DNA of 64,000 bases from Polytrichum commune (GCA_950295325.1 OX485809.1:248001-312000), one strand, 5' to 3'. Shown: positions 24,347 through 37,099, counted from the first letter of the stretch. Numbers and translations are program-made. Notes: generated by a model from the sequence alone, not told the origin.

Positions 24347-25752
24347 GATGGGTCAGAACTGGATCTCTTCCTGGTTGAAATCGGCTTGTCTTACAAACCC
24401 GGCCTTACCAACCTCGAAACATTCCTTCAAAGTGATACGCACCTACCTTCCCAACCGATAATTTTAAAAACCAAGTTAGTGTATCGCAAGGGCTGTGCAC
24501 ATCACAATCAATACTGCCGCTGAGAATTATGTCGGCAATTATAACAATTGGCAATTATGGTAAAGTGTTTTCCCTCTCGAAGCTGCTTTCACAACGGCAT
24601 ATATGTGTCAAACCCCATTTCGCAACTCGTGGAACTAAGTAGCACGTCTAACAGAGATATCACTTAGCCGAGATACAAAACGTGGTCTTTAATATCACAA
24701 CAGGGGGATGATACGGGACTACTGATGGAGACAGTTCGTGTCCAGGACATAGGTAACACTAAAACCATCACAGAAATAACTCCACCTCTATCTCATAACA
24801 CTGTTGCACTGCAGAAAAGGCAAGCCTACATTATTCCAGTTCGACGAAAGCCAGATGTCTTTGTGGGGCTCATCAGACACCGTCACAGCTAATCAAAGCC
24901 TGCAGCAAGAGAAAACGGCAAGATGAGCAAATCAGGGTCATCCAATCGTTGATTAATCCTGTCGTACGACGAGCGTTTGGTCTTCCACAGTAGCATGTCA
25001 GTCCTTTCAAGCCAGAACGCATCCTAGGACGTCATACGCATAAAATGGCAAACAGACGAGCAAGGACCAGAACTCGACCAATATGCCAGCTCGGTCCATT
25101 AAAAGAAGAGCATAATGTAGGCGGCTGTAAACACATATACCTTTTACCATAGTAAGTCCACACACGCAGAAGTCTGTGAAAACCACCAGATCACACAGCT
25201 GCAGAGTAACCTACGACCAACAAAGCCTCTAGAACCCTGAACACCGCATACCACGATCTGCATCGTACAAGATCTTAGCCACCATTTGTTATTTGCAATA
25301 CGGACATAACTCCACCATTTCTCAAAGGGGCTACTTGACAACCAAGGCCACTATTAAGAGGAAGTGTAGTCAATGTTCCTGTACAGATGAGCCACTTTTT
25401 AAGTTCTCCCAAGTCCATAATGCCTCATCAAAAGCTGGTGGGCCATTCAGAGAGACGTTTGAGTTGAAACTGCACTGGCGTCAGTCAATTCACAGTAGTC
25501 TCTCCAATGCTACTATTCCAAGTAAGAAGGGCCGTCAGGCACCTAAAGCTGATCAGCTCCCCCACTTGACAGACAGAGATTAGCAGAAGGCCACCAAAGA
25601 ACGAAGTTCTAATTCAACCTGAAACCGGCAACCTCGACAGCTGCTGCAGCAGTCGTCTCAGTTATCGACGGCCACGACTCCAGTCAAAATTTAGGTCTAA
25701 GCTGCGCATTACATCTGGAGAGGAAAGAGGAGCGATCCGTGAAGAGCTGATG

Positions 25753-25791
<39 letters not shown>

Positions 25792-26900
25792 TCTCCCCAT
25801 CTGCTCTCAAGCACGTGAGCTACGAAGTTGACACACTACATAGCCCGCCGGTTGAGTCACTTTCAAACGACCAGAAAGGCAAGTTCACACTCCACTCTCA
25901 AGTGTCGACACTTTCAACACACCCACCAACTCATCCGTCGACAAGTGTCACACGCTAACGACAGCTCAATTACGCACGCCCTAACTTATCCCCCCCCCTC
26001 TCGCCACCAAAGCTCCTCCGTAGGGCCCCCCTTCCCCCACACAAACACGCACACGCACACAACTCAACCCCACCCAAGCCTACACGGACACGCTTGTCCA
26101 ACCAGAAGCCCCCACAGTCAAACTCTCACTCCCGCGACTGCTCACCACCAGCGCTCCAACACTCACAGACACTCACTCCCACTCCCCACTCCCACACCAC
26201 TCCCGACACCGCAATCCTCCCCCAAAACAACCAAGAATTCGCCAGCAACAACGATGCATGCACCCACGACACCCCCCACCCCCCGACTCGCACGCCACCG
26301 GCCCGGCCGCGCGACTCCCAATGTACCCTAACCTGAAAACCCTACCCCGGCCGGTGCATTGTCAGACAGCTGCGGCAGCGCCGGCGGACCGAAGGCCGGC
26401 ACAGCATAGCCAAAACCTCCCTACTTCCTTACCTCAGTTAGCTCCTGCGCGAGACGCAGAGCGTGGCGATCGATGGCGACAGCGAGAGAATGAGAAAAGA
26501 AAAGCAACGGAGGGCGGGCGAGCGAGGGCAAGAGAGAAGAAGCGAAGCCAAAGAAAGGAAGGAAGGAGGAGGGGGCGAGAGAGAGAGAAGGAGAGAGAAG
26601 GGGCGAGTGTAGTGTAGTGAAGTGGAGTGAAGTGTGTTGTTTGTTTGTTTACCATGATGGGAGCCTGGTGAGCAAGGCTGGCTCTGTCTGCCTGCACAGA
26701 GCCCCCCACCCCCCCTCGCTCGTCGTCGTCGTCGTCGTCGTCGTCTCTTGCTCTTCTGCCCTGGCCCTGGCCCCTTGTTTCCTTGTATGGTTGTTGTATT
26801 TTGTAATTAAGTAAAGTAGCCTCGGACTTCACTTCCTCTTTCCCGATGCCCCACCGTCCCCTCCCCTTCCCTTCCCTGCTCCCTGCTCCGAAGGTAGTGC
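24347..26900 (-). promoter_or_regulatory. AGO1 leader and promoter region
   Basis: The minus strand upstream of the AGO1 start has a tiny upstream ORF at 24405-24422, a long (GA)n tract near 25755-25789, a telo-box-like TAGGGTTT at 26337-26344, and purine/pyrimidine-rich low-complexity sequence at 26.4-26.9 kb including a CGT run at about 26723-26745. A 5' UTR intron is likely but its ends cannot be fixed from sequence. No coding gene is recognised; the ORFs here are low complexity. Confidence 0.55.
25756..25789. repeat. (TC)n microsatellite
   Basis: About 17 TC units (GA in the sense of AGO1), in the presumed AGO1 leader or promoter. Confidence 0.9.
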
Positions 26901-26905
26901 GGTGA

Positions 26906-27592
26906 GTTTCCATGTACTAGGTCTCTCTTGCCCACCACCATTTTTTATTTTTAACTTGGGGAACAAAGGACAAATGGCGACGGAATCCGCCGGTTGGGGG
27001 GGGGGGGTGTTCGTATGTGCTCAACCAACCCTCGCTATTTCGACCGTTCAATGTTCGTATGTTGTCGACTAACTATTGTTGTTTCAAATGTTTAGTGGGG
27101 TGCATGGAAGTCTAGGGGGTCCATGGCCACGGCCTTCCATGTTCTGGTAGGTTACCCGGATATGATTGGATACTTGCTTCTGTTTATGTAGACTTTAGTG
27201 GGCGCACGGCCTACATGGAAACTCGCCCTTAGTTTTCATGTAGGTCTCTCTTGCCCAACACCATTTTTATTTTTAACTTCAAGAACAAAGGACAAATGGC
27301 AACGGAATCCGCCCGGGGAGGGGGGGGTCGTCGTGTTCATATGTGCTGAACCAACTCTCACTAGCTATTTGGACCCGTTCAATGTTCGTATGTTGTCGAC
27401 CGACTATTGTTGTTTCAAGTGTCTAGTGGGGTGCATTGAAGTATAGGGATCCATGGCCATGGCCCTCCACATTCTAGTGGGTCACTTGGACATGAATGGT
27501 TACTTGCTTTTGTTTATTTACGTGAGAATACCTCCAACCCACTGTTGCCAAGAATTCAGTGAATACACGGCCTACATGGAAACATACCCTTA
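26906..27592 (+). repeat. Imperfect tandem duplication of about 340 bp
   Basis: Unit 1 (26906-27229) and unit 2 (27231-27592) both start with TTYCATGTA..GGTCTCTCTTGCCC, share GAACAAAGGACAAATGGC and TTCAATGTTCGTATGTTGTCGAC, and both end with CACGGCCTACATGGAAAC. Each contains a G-run at the same place. No coding potential is seen. Confidence 0.85.
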
Positions 27593-29504
27593 ATGCCCCT
27601 CCCCCCTACTACTAAGTTAGTACCTCCTTCTTCCAATAGATGGAGGAGAACCGGCCGCTAGTTACAATTGAACCGGTTGAATTTGAGAAATAACCGGTTG
27701 AAGTTGGAGACTTGAATCAAGAGAATTACCCATAGTTTTAGAGGAATGTAGAGAATATACCCCCAAATTAATAAAGAAAATTTGAAAAAATGCCAACATG
27801 GAACCGGTTGGACTTGGAAACACTGGGATCGGACACTAGCCGCTTTCACGACTAGTGTAAGTAGTTAGTTGCCCCTCCACTCCACTAGCCACGGTGGTAC
27901 TCTAGTGAGACGGAAACTTGAATTTTCTTGAGGTGAGTGTAGTTATGACTCAGCCGTCTCCCGTTTCTTTTCCTTTATTCTACGTAAGGAGTGTGTACCC
28001 ATCCCTAAATCTGGGTGTATCGTGTACTTCTCCCCGCCCCAAACTTAAATGCCGTCTAAGGTAAGTTAGAGAAACCCTTGTTCGGCTACCTTATCTTAAT
28101 TGCGCGCATTTATATATATTTGAGTGGTATGTGGTTAGGGCGGTAGGGTAAGAATGGATACTAAAAAGACACATGTTTCAAACAAGAGTGGACTACATGT
28201 TTAGAATATGTTAATTGTTTTAATCTCAATAATCGATCTAATTGAGGGAGGGGGTATGAGCTTCTGGTGAGAATGAGAATCTTCACCTTTTGACAATGAA
28301 TAAGACATTCATATGAGCTCTGGAAATTATGAAGAAGCCTTGATTTAGGTTTGCCAATCGTCTTGTAGTGATCGCGTGTTTCATATCCTAGGAGGAGAAC
28401 ATCGGCTAGCCGGATCAAAAGTAATTTTTTTTTAAAAGGTAACCATTTAACACCCGTTAACCTTAAGTAGCTAATCATCTTGCTTAATGCCACCTACTTT
28501 ATCTAAAATCGGTACATGTGTCATATGTATTGGTCCAATTTAAGAATACATATGTGTGTGTCTGCATGTGTGTGGACATGTGTGTGTGTATGTATATACA
28601 CATGGAATTATTATTAGGGACATTTGAACACATATACATGATCTAGACTCAATATACAACCCATATATTTAACCACTGATATCGTATAGACTGCCCTATA
28701 TATGGATTTCATGTTGTCGATCAATTTAAAATCATTATTTCAATTCTTGTTAGGGGTTCGTACGATTCATTGTGTATTCAATAACATACACACCCATGGC
28801 CCTTGAAAGAATTGAGATACGTGGGCCTTATGTGGTCACTCTTCTTGATTGCCCACCTACATGATTTGAGCGGCAAACGATAAGGATGTAGTCAAAGGAT
28901 GAGCACCGAAAAGCCATTAGTTACTATGAGATGGACTATGTCCTCCAAAAATATACACAACCTTCTAGGTTTAATAGTAAGCGAGCCTCCACTAGCCACG
29001 CTACTCGGTGGTAACTTGAAATTCCCTCGAGCTACGACTCGGCCGCCTCGTGTTGGTTTTCTTTATTCTACCAAACCCTATAATTTGTTTTTATCCAAGT
29101 ACTTCCCACAAAGCTAATGCGGCCTTGCTATTCGGCTTGTGTGAGCCTCCGTCAACCCGCCTATATCACGTAAGCTATGTGGGCCTCGTGTTCAAGCCAC
29201 TCTTCTTTAATCGAATATTCAAGCGGATCGGTACATGGCAAGGATGTGGGCAATAATGAACACCAAGAAGCAACCTAGTACTCCGGGATTCGATTGTGTC
29301 CTCAAAATACACACAACAATTTACATTCGATATAAGTATTATGTAGCACAACTAGGAGGCCCTATGTGACCACTTGCTTTGATCGTCTATGACCCGCGTG
29401 TCTTGATTTTGATTAAGATATGAAACATGAAGTTACCATCTTTTCTTTTCTTCTTTTTTGAAGACAGAGAGCCGACAGGCCAACACCAAAGCACAAGAGG
29501 CAGT

Positions 29505-29617
29505 TCACGACCTGGCAAGTTTTTCGTCAAGTAGAGAGGAGATTTCACAGCCGGGATTCGAACTTGAGATTTGGGTATCTCTCCACCATCATCCAGTAGT
29601 TTAAGGTCATCTCAGAC
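29505..29617 (-). mobile_element. tRNA-derived SINE-like element, copy 1
   Basis: On the minus strand it begins GGTCTGAGATGACC, carries a Pol III B-box-like GTTCGAATCCC (complement of 29553-29563) and continues with TCTCCTCTCTACTTGACG. A second copy lies at 51407-51537 in the same orientation. It does not fold as a tRNA, so a SINE is the best reading. Confidence 0.6.
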
Positions 29618-30049
29618 CCCGAAGTTACCATCTTTGTGATTCGCAAATGTTGACCGAATGAAACAATTGTAACTCTCATCCAATAGTCTAAATTGTCTAC
29701 AAAGTTGGAGGTACTCGTATTACTGCCACATACTTCATCGTGTCTATGTTTTCTTTTCTATTCCTTGTGAGCCTAACTTCATGTCCAAGTATGTTTTCTC
29801 AACAATATTGACCAAATTAGGATCATTGTAGCTCCGTGGAATTTAATCTTTTGTATGTAAGTTAAGTGGCTTACCAAATGGGAGGCGGGGGTGGGTGCTA
29901 CACTAAATATTGTATTTAGTTTATAAACCGAACCACTCTATTTGTCTTGCTCGATACAAATTGTAAACTACATGTGTAGTGTTACCGACACTAAATTTAA
30001 ACGTAACATTGTTGTCATTCCTCGTAGAACATAGTTTGGGCATCACAGA

Positions 30050-30160
30050 TCTACAACATTGCAATTGCTATCACTTACCAAGTGATTCTTCATCCAATTT
30101 TTAATCATCCATGACAATAGTTTGTTACATAAATGTTAGGCTGCAAAATATACCAAACTA
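30050..30160 (+). repeat. Dispersed repeat shared with 10110-10220
   Basis: Blocks such as CTATCACTTA..AAG, TCATCCATGACAA and CAAAATATACCA appear in the same order in both copies. The minus-strand reading of the 10-kb copy is partly open. The element class is unknown. Confidence 0.6.
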
Positions 30161-30351
30161 CTACTACTACTACTAATAATAATAATAATAATAATGCATT
30201 TCAATTCACCGAGGTGTTGAATTTGACATGAAGGTACATTGGTATAGACATATAGACATGTGCATGTCATCAACTTTTCATGTGCTTTCTACGATCCCTT
30301 GTACTCGATCCAATAAGAGACAAACCATTGTCCCACACAAGTTGTAATGTA

Positions 30352-30482
30352 CCAAGAGAGCGCTCTATTTCAACTTTACTAGTTTTCACATAGGATTTAA
30401 GAGGGTCTCAACCGCTCTAGGATTGACATGTGGCAAAACTTTTAGTGGAAATAAAATGTTGAAATCGAGAGCCCTCTACGGT
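30352..30482 (+). mobile_element. MITE-like element, copy 1
   Basis: About 130 bp with terminal inverted repeats: the left end reads GCGCTCTATTTCAAC and the right end is its imperfect complement (GTTGAAATCGAGAGCCCTC). The interior GACATGTGGCAAAAC recurs inverted in the copy at 32427-32577. No coding capacity. Confidence 0.7.
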
Positions 30483-32426
30483 AGTTAGTCATAAGAGATG
30501 GTAAAGTGTACATATTCACTCTATTAAAGGGCCAATCACATTTGTTGTTGTGGATATTAAGTCCCCTAGTATCGTATAAGTTAGCTACATGTCACCAACT
30601 ACTGCAAATGGATTCACTCTTAAAAGGTATAAGGTGACAAGAACTTAAAGGTTAAGCGTAGCATTACTAGTACTTTGAAACTTAACATGCCGTTGTCCTA
30701 GTTTCTATGCTCTTTCAATGTCAATTAAACTACTCCAAAGCATGCATGTGTGCAACATTACAATGCACCTAATATGTAACACGTAAAGATCTATAATTGC
30801 CAATGTGAATCCAACTCCTTGTAACACCATTTCCTCGAATGCAAATATTGTTTTGCTAAGTGTAGTTTAAAATTTCATTTATTGGGAACGGCACTTGAGC
30901 CTGAGAGGCAATCTCCAAGAAGGGTATGTTATGATATGAGTGGTGAGACATGAAAATAATATGGAAATATTCCCACTAATATCCCATGGCTATGGTAATT
31001 CCACACAATGAATACCAACATTGTTCACAATAATGTGCAAACATATATCAAGTAGCCTATTGGATTGGGTCACTCTACTTTGAAGACTGACAAATGTAAG
31101 GTTGACAAAGAGGTTCAAATATGAATAATGTAGTCATGCTCAATAACAAAAATAATGCAAACACGTGCATGTTGAAGCAATGAACTGATGGATGCAATGC
31201 ACAAGAAACTAACTCAACATTCTTGGCATAGATGGGAACACACTCTTTGCAATTAAACATCCGTTTTGGGCGACCTTGAACACAACGATACAATAAATAT
31301 GTTTGCAATCGTATGCACGCACTTTTATGTAAATATCTTGTCATAATATTTTACAATGAATATCCAAAGACAATCTTGAACTATGCAATTCCCTTCATCG
31401 TTAATTGATTTTTGGTACATGTAGAATATTGCATGTTTGCTTTATTTTTTTCAAATACCTTCATTTGGGTGGTGTGTGTTGACATGCAATTGTGACTGGA
31501 CAACTGCGAAATAAGCAATAAGAATAACTTGAGAATATTTATTAGACCACTTAATGAGGATATCGAATGAAATGTCCATTTCAAGATTAAAGAAATATAT
31601 TCATATGAGTTTAAAATTTGACAAGGCAAATGGTGACAACATTGATTTGGATATGCGAACCAGTTTGAACCAATCACATGTCTTCCTTAACATTAAACCA
31701 ATTTCACATATGCAACTACGATTTGTTCTCTAAAATATTTTGATACATGTGCATCTTATGCCATTATTCATGCTGATATTTACTATACAACCTCATTGAC
31801 TTGTATCAACTATGATTCTAGACATGTATGATTTAGATCAATTTGTAAAAACATAGTTATTGGAATATCAAATGTAGCATGTACGCTCTATCACATGTCA
31901 TGTGCACATCACATCCTCAAAATTTGTGGTACAAGATATCGGGCCATCTTGAGTGTCCTCGCATGAGGGCGGGAGTCCCGAAGGGTTAAGTTATTACAAT
32001 GTACAATGCATTAAGGCGCTAATAACGGTGCATTATGTGTGGTAGAATGCACCGGCACGCTTTGGTGGAATCCAAGTGCACCATGATTATATCAAGATCA
32101 CCGTAAATGGAAATGGTCAAATGGTCCAATGGTGTTGTCAAATACACACTAATTCTCAATCTTTGTGTGGTAAAGAGTGCCAATTAAGTCTAATTAAGTG
32201 CAAAATGTTATCTTCTTGAGAACTTTTCAACAAGCTATCACCCATAAAATACCTCTCATCCATCTAAGCATGGTGAGTCCTTGAAGTTCAGACGATCACA
32301 GTAATAAACGTTGCTCACATCTTGCTCGTATATTGCTCATTTACAACAATAAATGAGTTCTATCATTCTCACCTTTATTGCAATATCAATTATCATCATA
32401 TTGTCAAACTTGAGCACACAATGATA

Positions 32427-32577
32427 CAATGGAGGACTCTCTATTTCAACATATAGTTATTTAATTTCCCCTCAATTTTGCCATGTGTCAATTGTGTGTT
32501 GGCTAAGACCCTCTTGAATCTCACGTGCAAACAACAATCTGGCACTAGTAATGATGAAATAGAGAGCCTTCTATGGT
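32427..32577 (-). mobile_element. MITE-like element, copy 2
   Basis: About 150 bp with terminal inverted repeats (left GGACTCTCTATTTCAAC; right GATGAAATAGAGAGCC). The interior matches copy 1 at 30352-30482 in reverse orientation (TTTTGCCATGTGTCAAT and AAGACCCTCTTGAATC). Confidence 0.7.
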
Positions 32578-32617
32578 AGATGAAGGAGGTTTACGAAGTT
32601 GACGATTGTAAAGAAAA

Positions 32618-32715
32618 AATAGAAAATTATAACTCCGATGTTGCCACTGCGTGGATTATGGTGTTGCCTTCATTTTTGAGTTGGTCTTAATTTACATGCA
32701 ATCCTAAATGCAATG
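32618..32715 (-). repeat. Dispersed repeat tail, copy 2
   Basis: Reverse complement of the tail that follows the 5S-like element at 13.7 kb: it shares ACCAACTCAAAAATGAAG, CAACACCATAAT and GTGGCAACATCGGAGT. Similarity fades beyond about 32715, and no 5S-like head was found next to it. Confidence 0.7.
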
Positions 32716-33454
32716 ACCACGACATTAATGCTACTATATTGTGTGAAGCATTGATCCCAACTTGAAAGCTTGGATACTCAAGGAAGTTGGAGTATTTTCC
32801 TTGCGTCAATACCATTACAGTTTGTTTCTACTAATGTAAATATCACAACAGGAATGGTTTAAAATAAAGGAGAATTCGTGACGAGCCAAATAATGCTTGA
32901 GAGTCCATTGGTTTGGGCCCCCTGCCAACAAGAGCGTGAACTCTCAACATTCATACACAACATCATCCACAAGGCACCCTATCAAGAACAAGGGAACGTG
33001 GCCTTGCCACAAGAAGTTGTATTCTAATATGACATATTGAAGTTGAAATAATCAAAGTTCATATTAACTTGGAATTCTCATTGAGCATCCATCGAGCTTC
33101 ACCAAACCTTATATAGTAAGTTATAACATGCATGACCTGGGCCCAATTATCACTCAAAGGTAGTCTCCACAAATATCTCTATCCCACGATATGCAACATA
33201 GCCAACAACCAAGACCTAGTTGTAATCGTTTCACATAGGTTCGGTCAAGAAATTATCTATGCATTGTAAACCCATATAACAAGTTCAAGCTCTTCAAGTT
33301 GAGAACTTAAATGTGAAGTGGACTTGATTGAACAAGTGCAAGTGAGAGGCTCCTCACTTTGAGCTCTTGATTTTCGAGCTCTTAACCTCTCTCTAAGTTA
33401 GCGTAAAATGGGCACAAAGTTGAAAGATGGGACTCATCACTTGTAACCCATGAG

Positions 33455-33662
33455 TAAATGTAGGATAGGGAACGGAAACCGTGGTGATGAATGAATGAAC
33501 AAACGAGGATCGAGGCCATGGACGGATGAAGGGCTCCTATTGGGACGTACGCATCCACAAGTGCTTCTTAGTAGTTGTTTGCGTGCAAGCAATACGACAA
33601 ACCAACACAAAGCCGTGAGTGAGAGGTCCTTTGCCAATGCGAAGGCCTCTTTTGAAGCTCTC
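33455..33662 (+). repeat. GGATGAATG/AAGGGCTCC dispersed family, copy 1
   Basis: It contains GATGAATGAATGAAC, CATGGACGGATGAAGGGCTCC, ACGCATCCACAAG and GAGTGAGAGG, in the same order as the copies at 34441, 34924, 35087 and 39299. Confidence 0.75.
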
Positions 33663-34440
33663 AATTAGTGTTGGTCTATAGTAGTACCATATATATTTTC
33701 AATATTATCCAGGTACCCATAATGAGGAATTCAAATTTTTCAATACAAACTAGCTTTTAAAATACTACGTTTTAAATAAATGTAGACTTATTCGCGAGTT
33801 TTGGACGACAAATTCATATTTTGTATATGTACTTCTATTGGCCGATCTTACGATAAAATGACAACAACTATTCCTAGATGTGGATTGCGTTTCTTCTTCT
33901 AGCACATATTAGTTGCATGCACATTGTGTCATTTGTGAAAAAATATGCATATTGGGGAATATTCCATCATGTTTATTCTCAAAGTACATATAATTGGGAT
34001 TTTCATCATATCCTTCTAGTTTTTTCCTTCAAATAATTTGTTGTGCAATATGCATGTCTCAACCGTGCAAAAAAAATACTCTCATATGCATTATCAAATT
34101 TGAAATTAAGAATAATTTATTTGTATTACCTAAATCCGAGTCAACACATGACAATAATTATTGTTTATGATGTCTATTTGGGATCTATGTACTATGCAAG
34201 AACCTTCATACCTGGGCAAAATCGCCCCAATAGCAACATGGCTTACAATGGTACGAACCTGATTTTTCACCTCGAGTATTGCAATTTTTATATGCACGTG
34301 ATGGTTCTTTGATTTCGTTATCCAATGTCGGTTCTTTAGTACCATGGCATCGACCTATATATAAGACCAATTCTACTCTCAACCTCCCTAACATGCAAAG
34401 GTGGAATAAGTTAAAAGACGACCCATCACTGAGTCATACG

Positions 34441-34676
34441 TAAACATAGAATAGGGAACAAAATCATAGAATATGGATGAATGATTGAACGGGGACCGAG
34501 GGCATGGATGATGAAAGGCTCCAATGGAAATGGACGCATCCACGAGGGCTACTTATATATACTACGGAAGTTGTTTGTGTGGACCTTTAAAGGGAGACGA
34601 CGAAGCAACGTGAAGCCGAGAGTGAGAGGCTCCCAACCAATGAGAAGGTTCCCCTCTTGGAGTTCTCCACCTTTCT
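34441..34676 (+). repeat. GGATGAATG/AAGGGCTCC dispersed family, copy 2
   Basis: Carries ATAGGGAACAAAATC, GGGCATGGATGATGAAAGGCTCC, GGACGCATCCACGAGGGCT, GCAACGTGAAGCCGAGAGTG and CCAATGAGAAGG. Closest to the 39.3-kb copy in the CATCCACGAGGGCT part. Confidence 0.75.
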
Positions 34677-34923
34677 AACTTAATCTAAAGGGCCTAGGCC
34701 AAACTCCAAAACATTATTCAATTGTTGTCAACCTTTCAATTCTACTAATATTAGTACATGCCCTCACCCAAGTTTCTCAGTCTGAAAATGTCAGTGTAGT
34801 GTTCTGCTATGAGAATAAACCTGGTATAATTTCGAATAGAATTTGGCTTATTGTTGGCTCCCACCCAATGTACAAATTTAGTTAAATCATATTATGTGTG
34901 AAAAATGAGAGTCATGATTGAAA

Positions 34924-35213
34924 ATATAAGAATAGGGACGATGTTTGGATGGATGATCAAAGGAATGGATATTGAGGGCACGGATGGATGAAGGGCTCCC
35001 CCTCCTGCCAATGAGAAGGTCCCTTCCAACCTGTTCAACTTAGCGGAAAGTGGCGTATGTTTGAAATATTATAGTTGTAAACAAACATAGAATAGGGACT
35101 GAAATTTGTATGGATGGATGGATGAATGAATAGAGATGGAGGGCATGGTTGGATGAAGAGCTACTGCCAATGAAAAAGCCCTTTGGAACCTCTTTGACTT
35201 TAGCGGAAAAGGA
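34924..35213 (+). repeat. GGATGAATG/AAGGGCTCC family, two shortened copies in tandem
   Basis: 34924-35052 and 35087-35213 both contain AGAATAGGGAC, a GGATGGATG run, GGATGAAG-GCT, TGCCAATGA-AA and end in TTAGCGGAAA. Both lack the GCAACGCGAAGC middle section of the longer copies. Confidence 0.7.
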
Positions 35214-37099
35214 ACATGCATATTTTAAAGATGTGAGTTATGAGTGAACATATAGTAGACACAAATCCATATATTTTAATTGGACCAAGTGCAATGCTCA
35301 AGCACAGGCACAACCATCAACAACAATCTTGCATAAAGCATCCCATTCGAGTCTCTTTAATAAAGCCAAGGACATTTTCATGTAGTTGATAGTCTCATGT
35401 TAATCAAGTCCTGTTACTATAAGTTTGAATGGCAGTGCAGTCATCCTTACATGATTCTCCGTCTAATTTAATTATTTATTTATTGATAGTGTCAAAAAAT
35501 GGTCTCAAGTTATTGTTCATTTCTAATTTCCTCACACTAATCAAATATATATATCATGGCCCAATAGATTAAATTAACATCACAACTGCATATCAAAACC
35601 ATGTAGTCAATTTCATGACTTACTTTGGTACGGTTTTCTTCACCTCTCAAATTTCTCAATAACCTTCAATAGTCCATAGTCTTTCTTGGGTACATATGGG
35701 CCTTCTAGAGATTATTGACCTTTCATTACTATCTTCAAGGGGTTCCACTTGCAAGAAACACTTATCATCTGTAATTATACTACAATGACACAATATGGAA
35801 ATTAGTTCTTGAGAATGTATCAACACATTGAGACGAATCTTGCTCAAGGTCACATCCATGAATGCTTATCTTTTAGGATATTAATGAGGGACTTGGATTA
35901 ATCTCATCAATGGCATAATATTGTGAGATCGTTCCAAATTAGATACTTGAGGCAATCTCACATCTTGTAATCAATTCCCTATAATTCTCTCAAACAATTA
36001 GTTTCAAGTTATCCTCCCTAATCCATTATAGTCCTCAATGGGTTCTCTTGCATTACATGTTCTCTTTCGTTTGACAATCAATTTGCCAACAATAAATTTC
36101 CTTACTTTATTTAGTAAGTAATCGCCTATCTCAAACAACTTTGGTAATTCTTAGTAGTTTATTATTTTCAAGCAAGCACATCTCTATTCTCACAATGGTT
36201 TCATCTTAACATAGACTATTGACTCCAATTTCTCTCCAACAAAATAATTATTTATAATCGAAATTTTTATACAAATAACTCGATCACAAAGTTTTCCAAG
36301 GTAAGATATAATACTTGGTTCTATGAATCACTTACAATACATGGGAGGCAATAGTCTCACCCTAACAACTTAATAGATTATTCTTACTCAAATAGAATCT
36401 CTCTTAAATCATTTATTGAGTAACTTCCAACGAATCACATACAATGTGCATCAAAGCATAGATACGACTAACAATGAATTTCTTCTCCCAAGACTGCCAC
36501 TTACAAAATTTTATCGATTGTGAAACAAACCAAGTGTTTCAACCATATAGATTAATCAACATTCAAGTAATGTCATAAACTGATACAAATTCACGTATGC
36601 ATGTGATAGCCTAAAAAATCATTCTTTATTACAAGGAACATAACCACTAGTCCTATCAACTAGGACAAATTGATATGAACGAGGATGAAACCTTGATCCT
36701 TAATGCATTATAAGATAATTGCGCTCTCAGCCAAAGTTTAAAAAATATTGTATGTGGATCTGTCTTAAGAAATAAAAACAAACAACACGTCTACTATTTT
36801 CTTCCATCTCACTATGTTTCTTAGGGTTACAACCCTTCCCATCAAACCATAATCTTTCAAAATCTCCCTTTCTCTATTTCCTAGGCTATGGCCTACATTT
36901 TGGCTCATGTTAATTAAATTTATAGTTTCTTTTGATTTGCTTTCACATTGTTTTCTCATTGGAGCAAAAAATGCAAATTTTTTACTCCACATGCATCGAT
37001 ATGTTCATGAGGGTGAAAAAAGAGCATGTCATGTCAAGTTGTTGGTTTGCTACCCTTTTTTTTATATATGTTGTCCTGTGATCGTAAAGGTCGTGAGCC

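Larger units (their letters stand above)
27593..30350. other. AT-rich intergenic region with decayed repeats
   Basis: No gene recognised. Two further pairs of imperfect direct repeats are visible: about 27880-27985 with 28985-29075 (CCACTAGCCACG blocks), and about 28825-28970 with 29180-29320 (GGCAAGGATGTGGGCAAT-like block). A TG-rich stretch lies near 28540-28600. A SINE-like copy is listed separately, as is the segment near 30050 that recurs from 10110. CTA and ATA microsatellites lie at 30160-30195. Confidence 0.6.
30483..36990. other. AT-rich intergenic region
   Basis: No confident gene. A plus-strand frame at about 32876-33028 has protein-like composition and ends in a stop but cannot be linked to other exons. 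Elements listed separately are a MITE-like copy, a dispersed repeat tail at 32.6 kb, and four copies of the GGATGAATG-rich family at 33.4-35.2 kb. The rest, especially 35.2-36.9 kb, shows only AT-rich sequence. Confidence 0.55.

Noticed and set aside
26434-26913. ORFs on both strands at 26.1-26.9 kb
   Set aside because: Low-complexity Pro/Thr/His or Arg/Asp-rich translations of CT, GA and CGT runs in the AGO1 promoter and leader.
29505-29617. tRNA gene on the minus strand
   Set aside because: A B box is present but there is no acceptor stem or clear anticodon arm, and two diverged copies exist, so a SINE is more likely.
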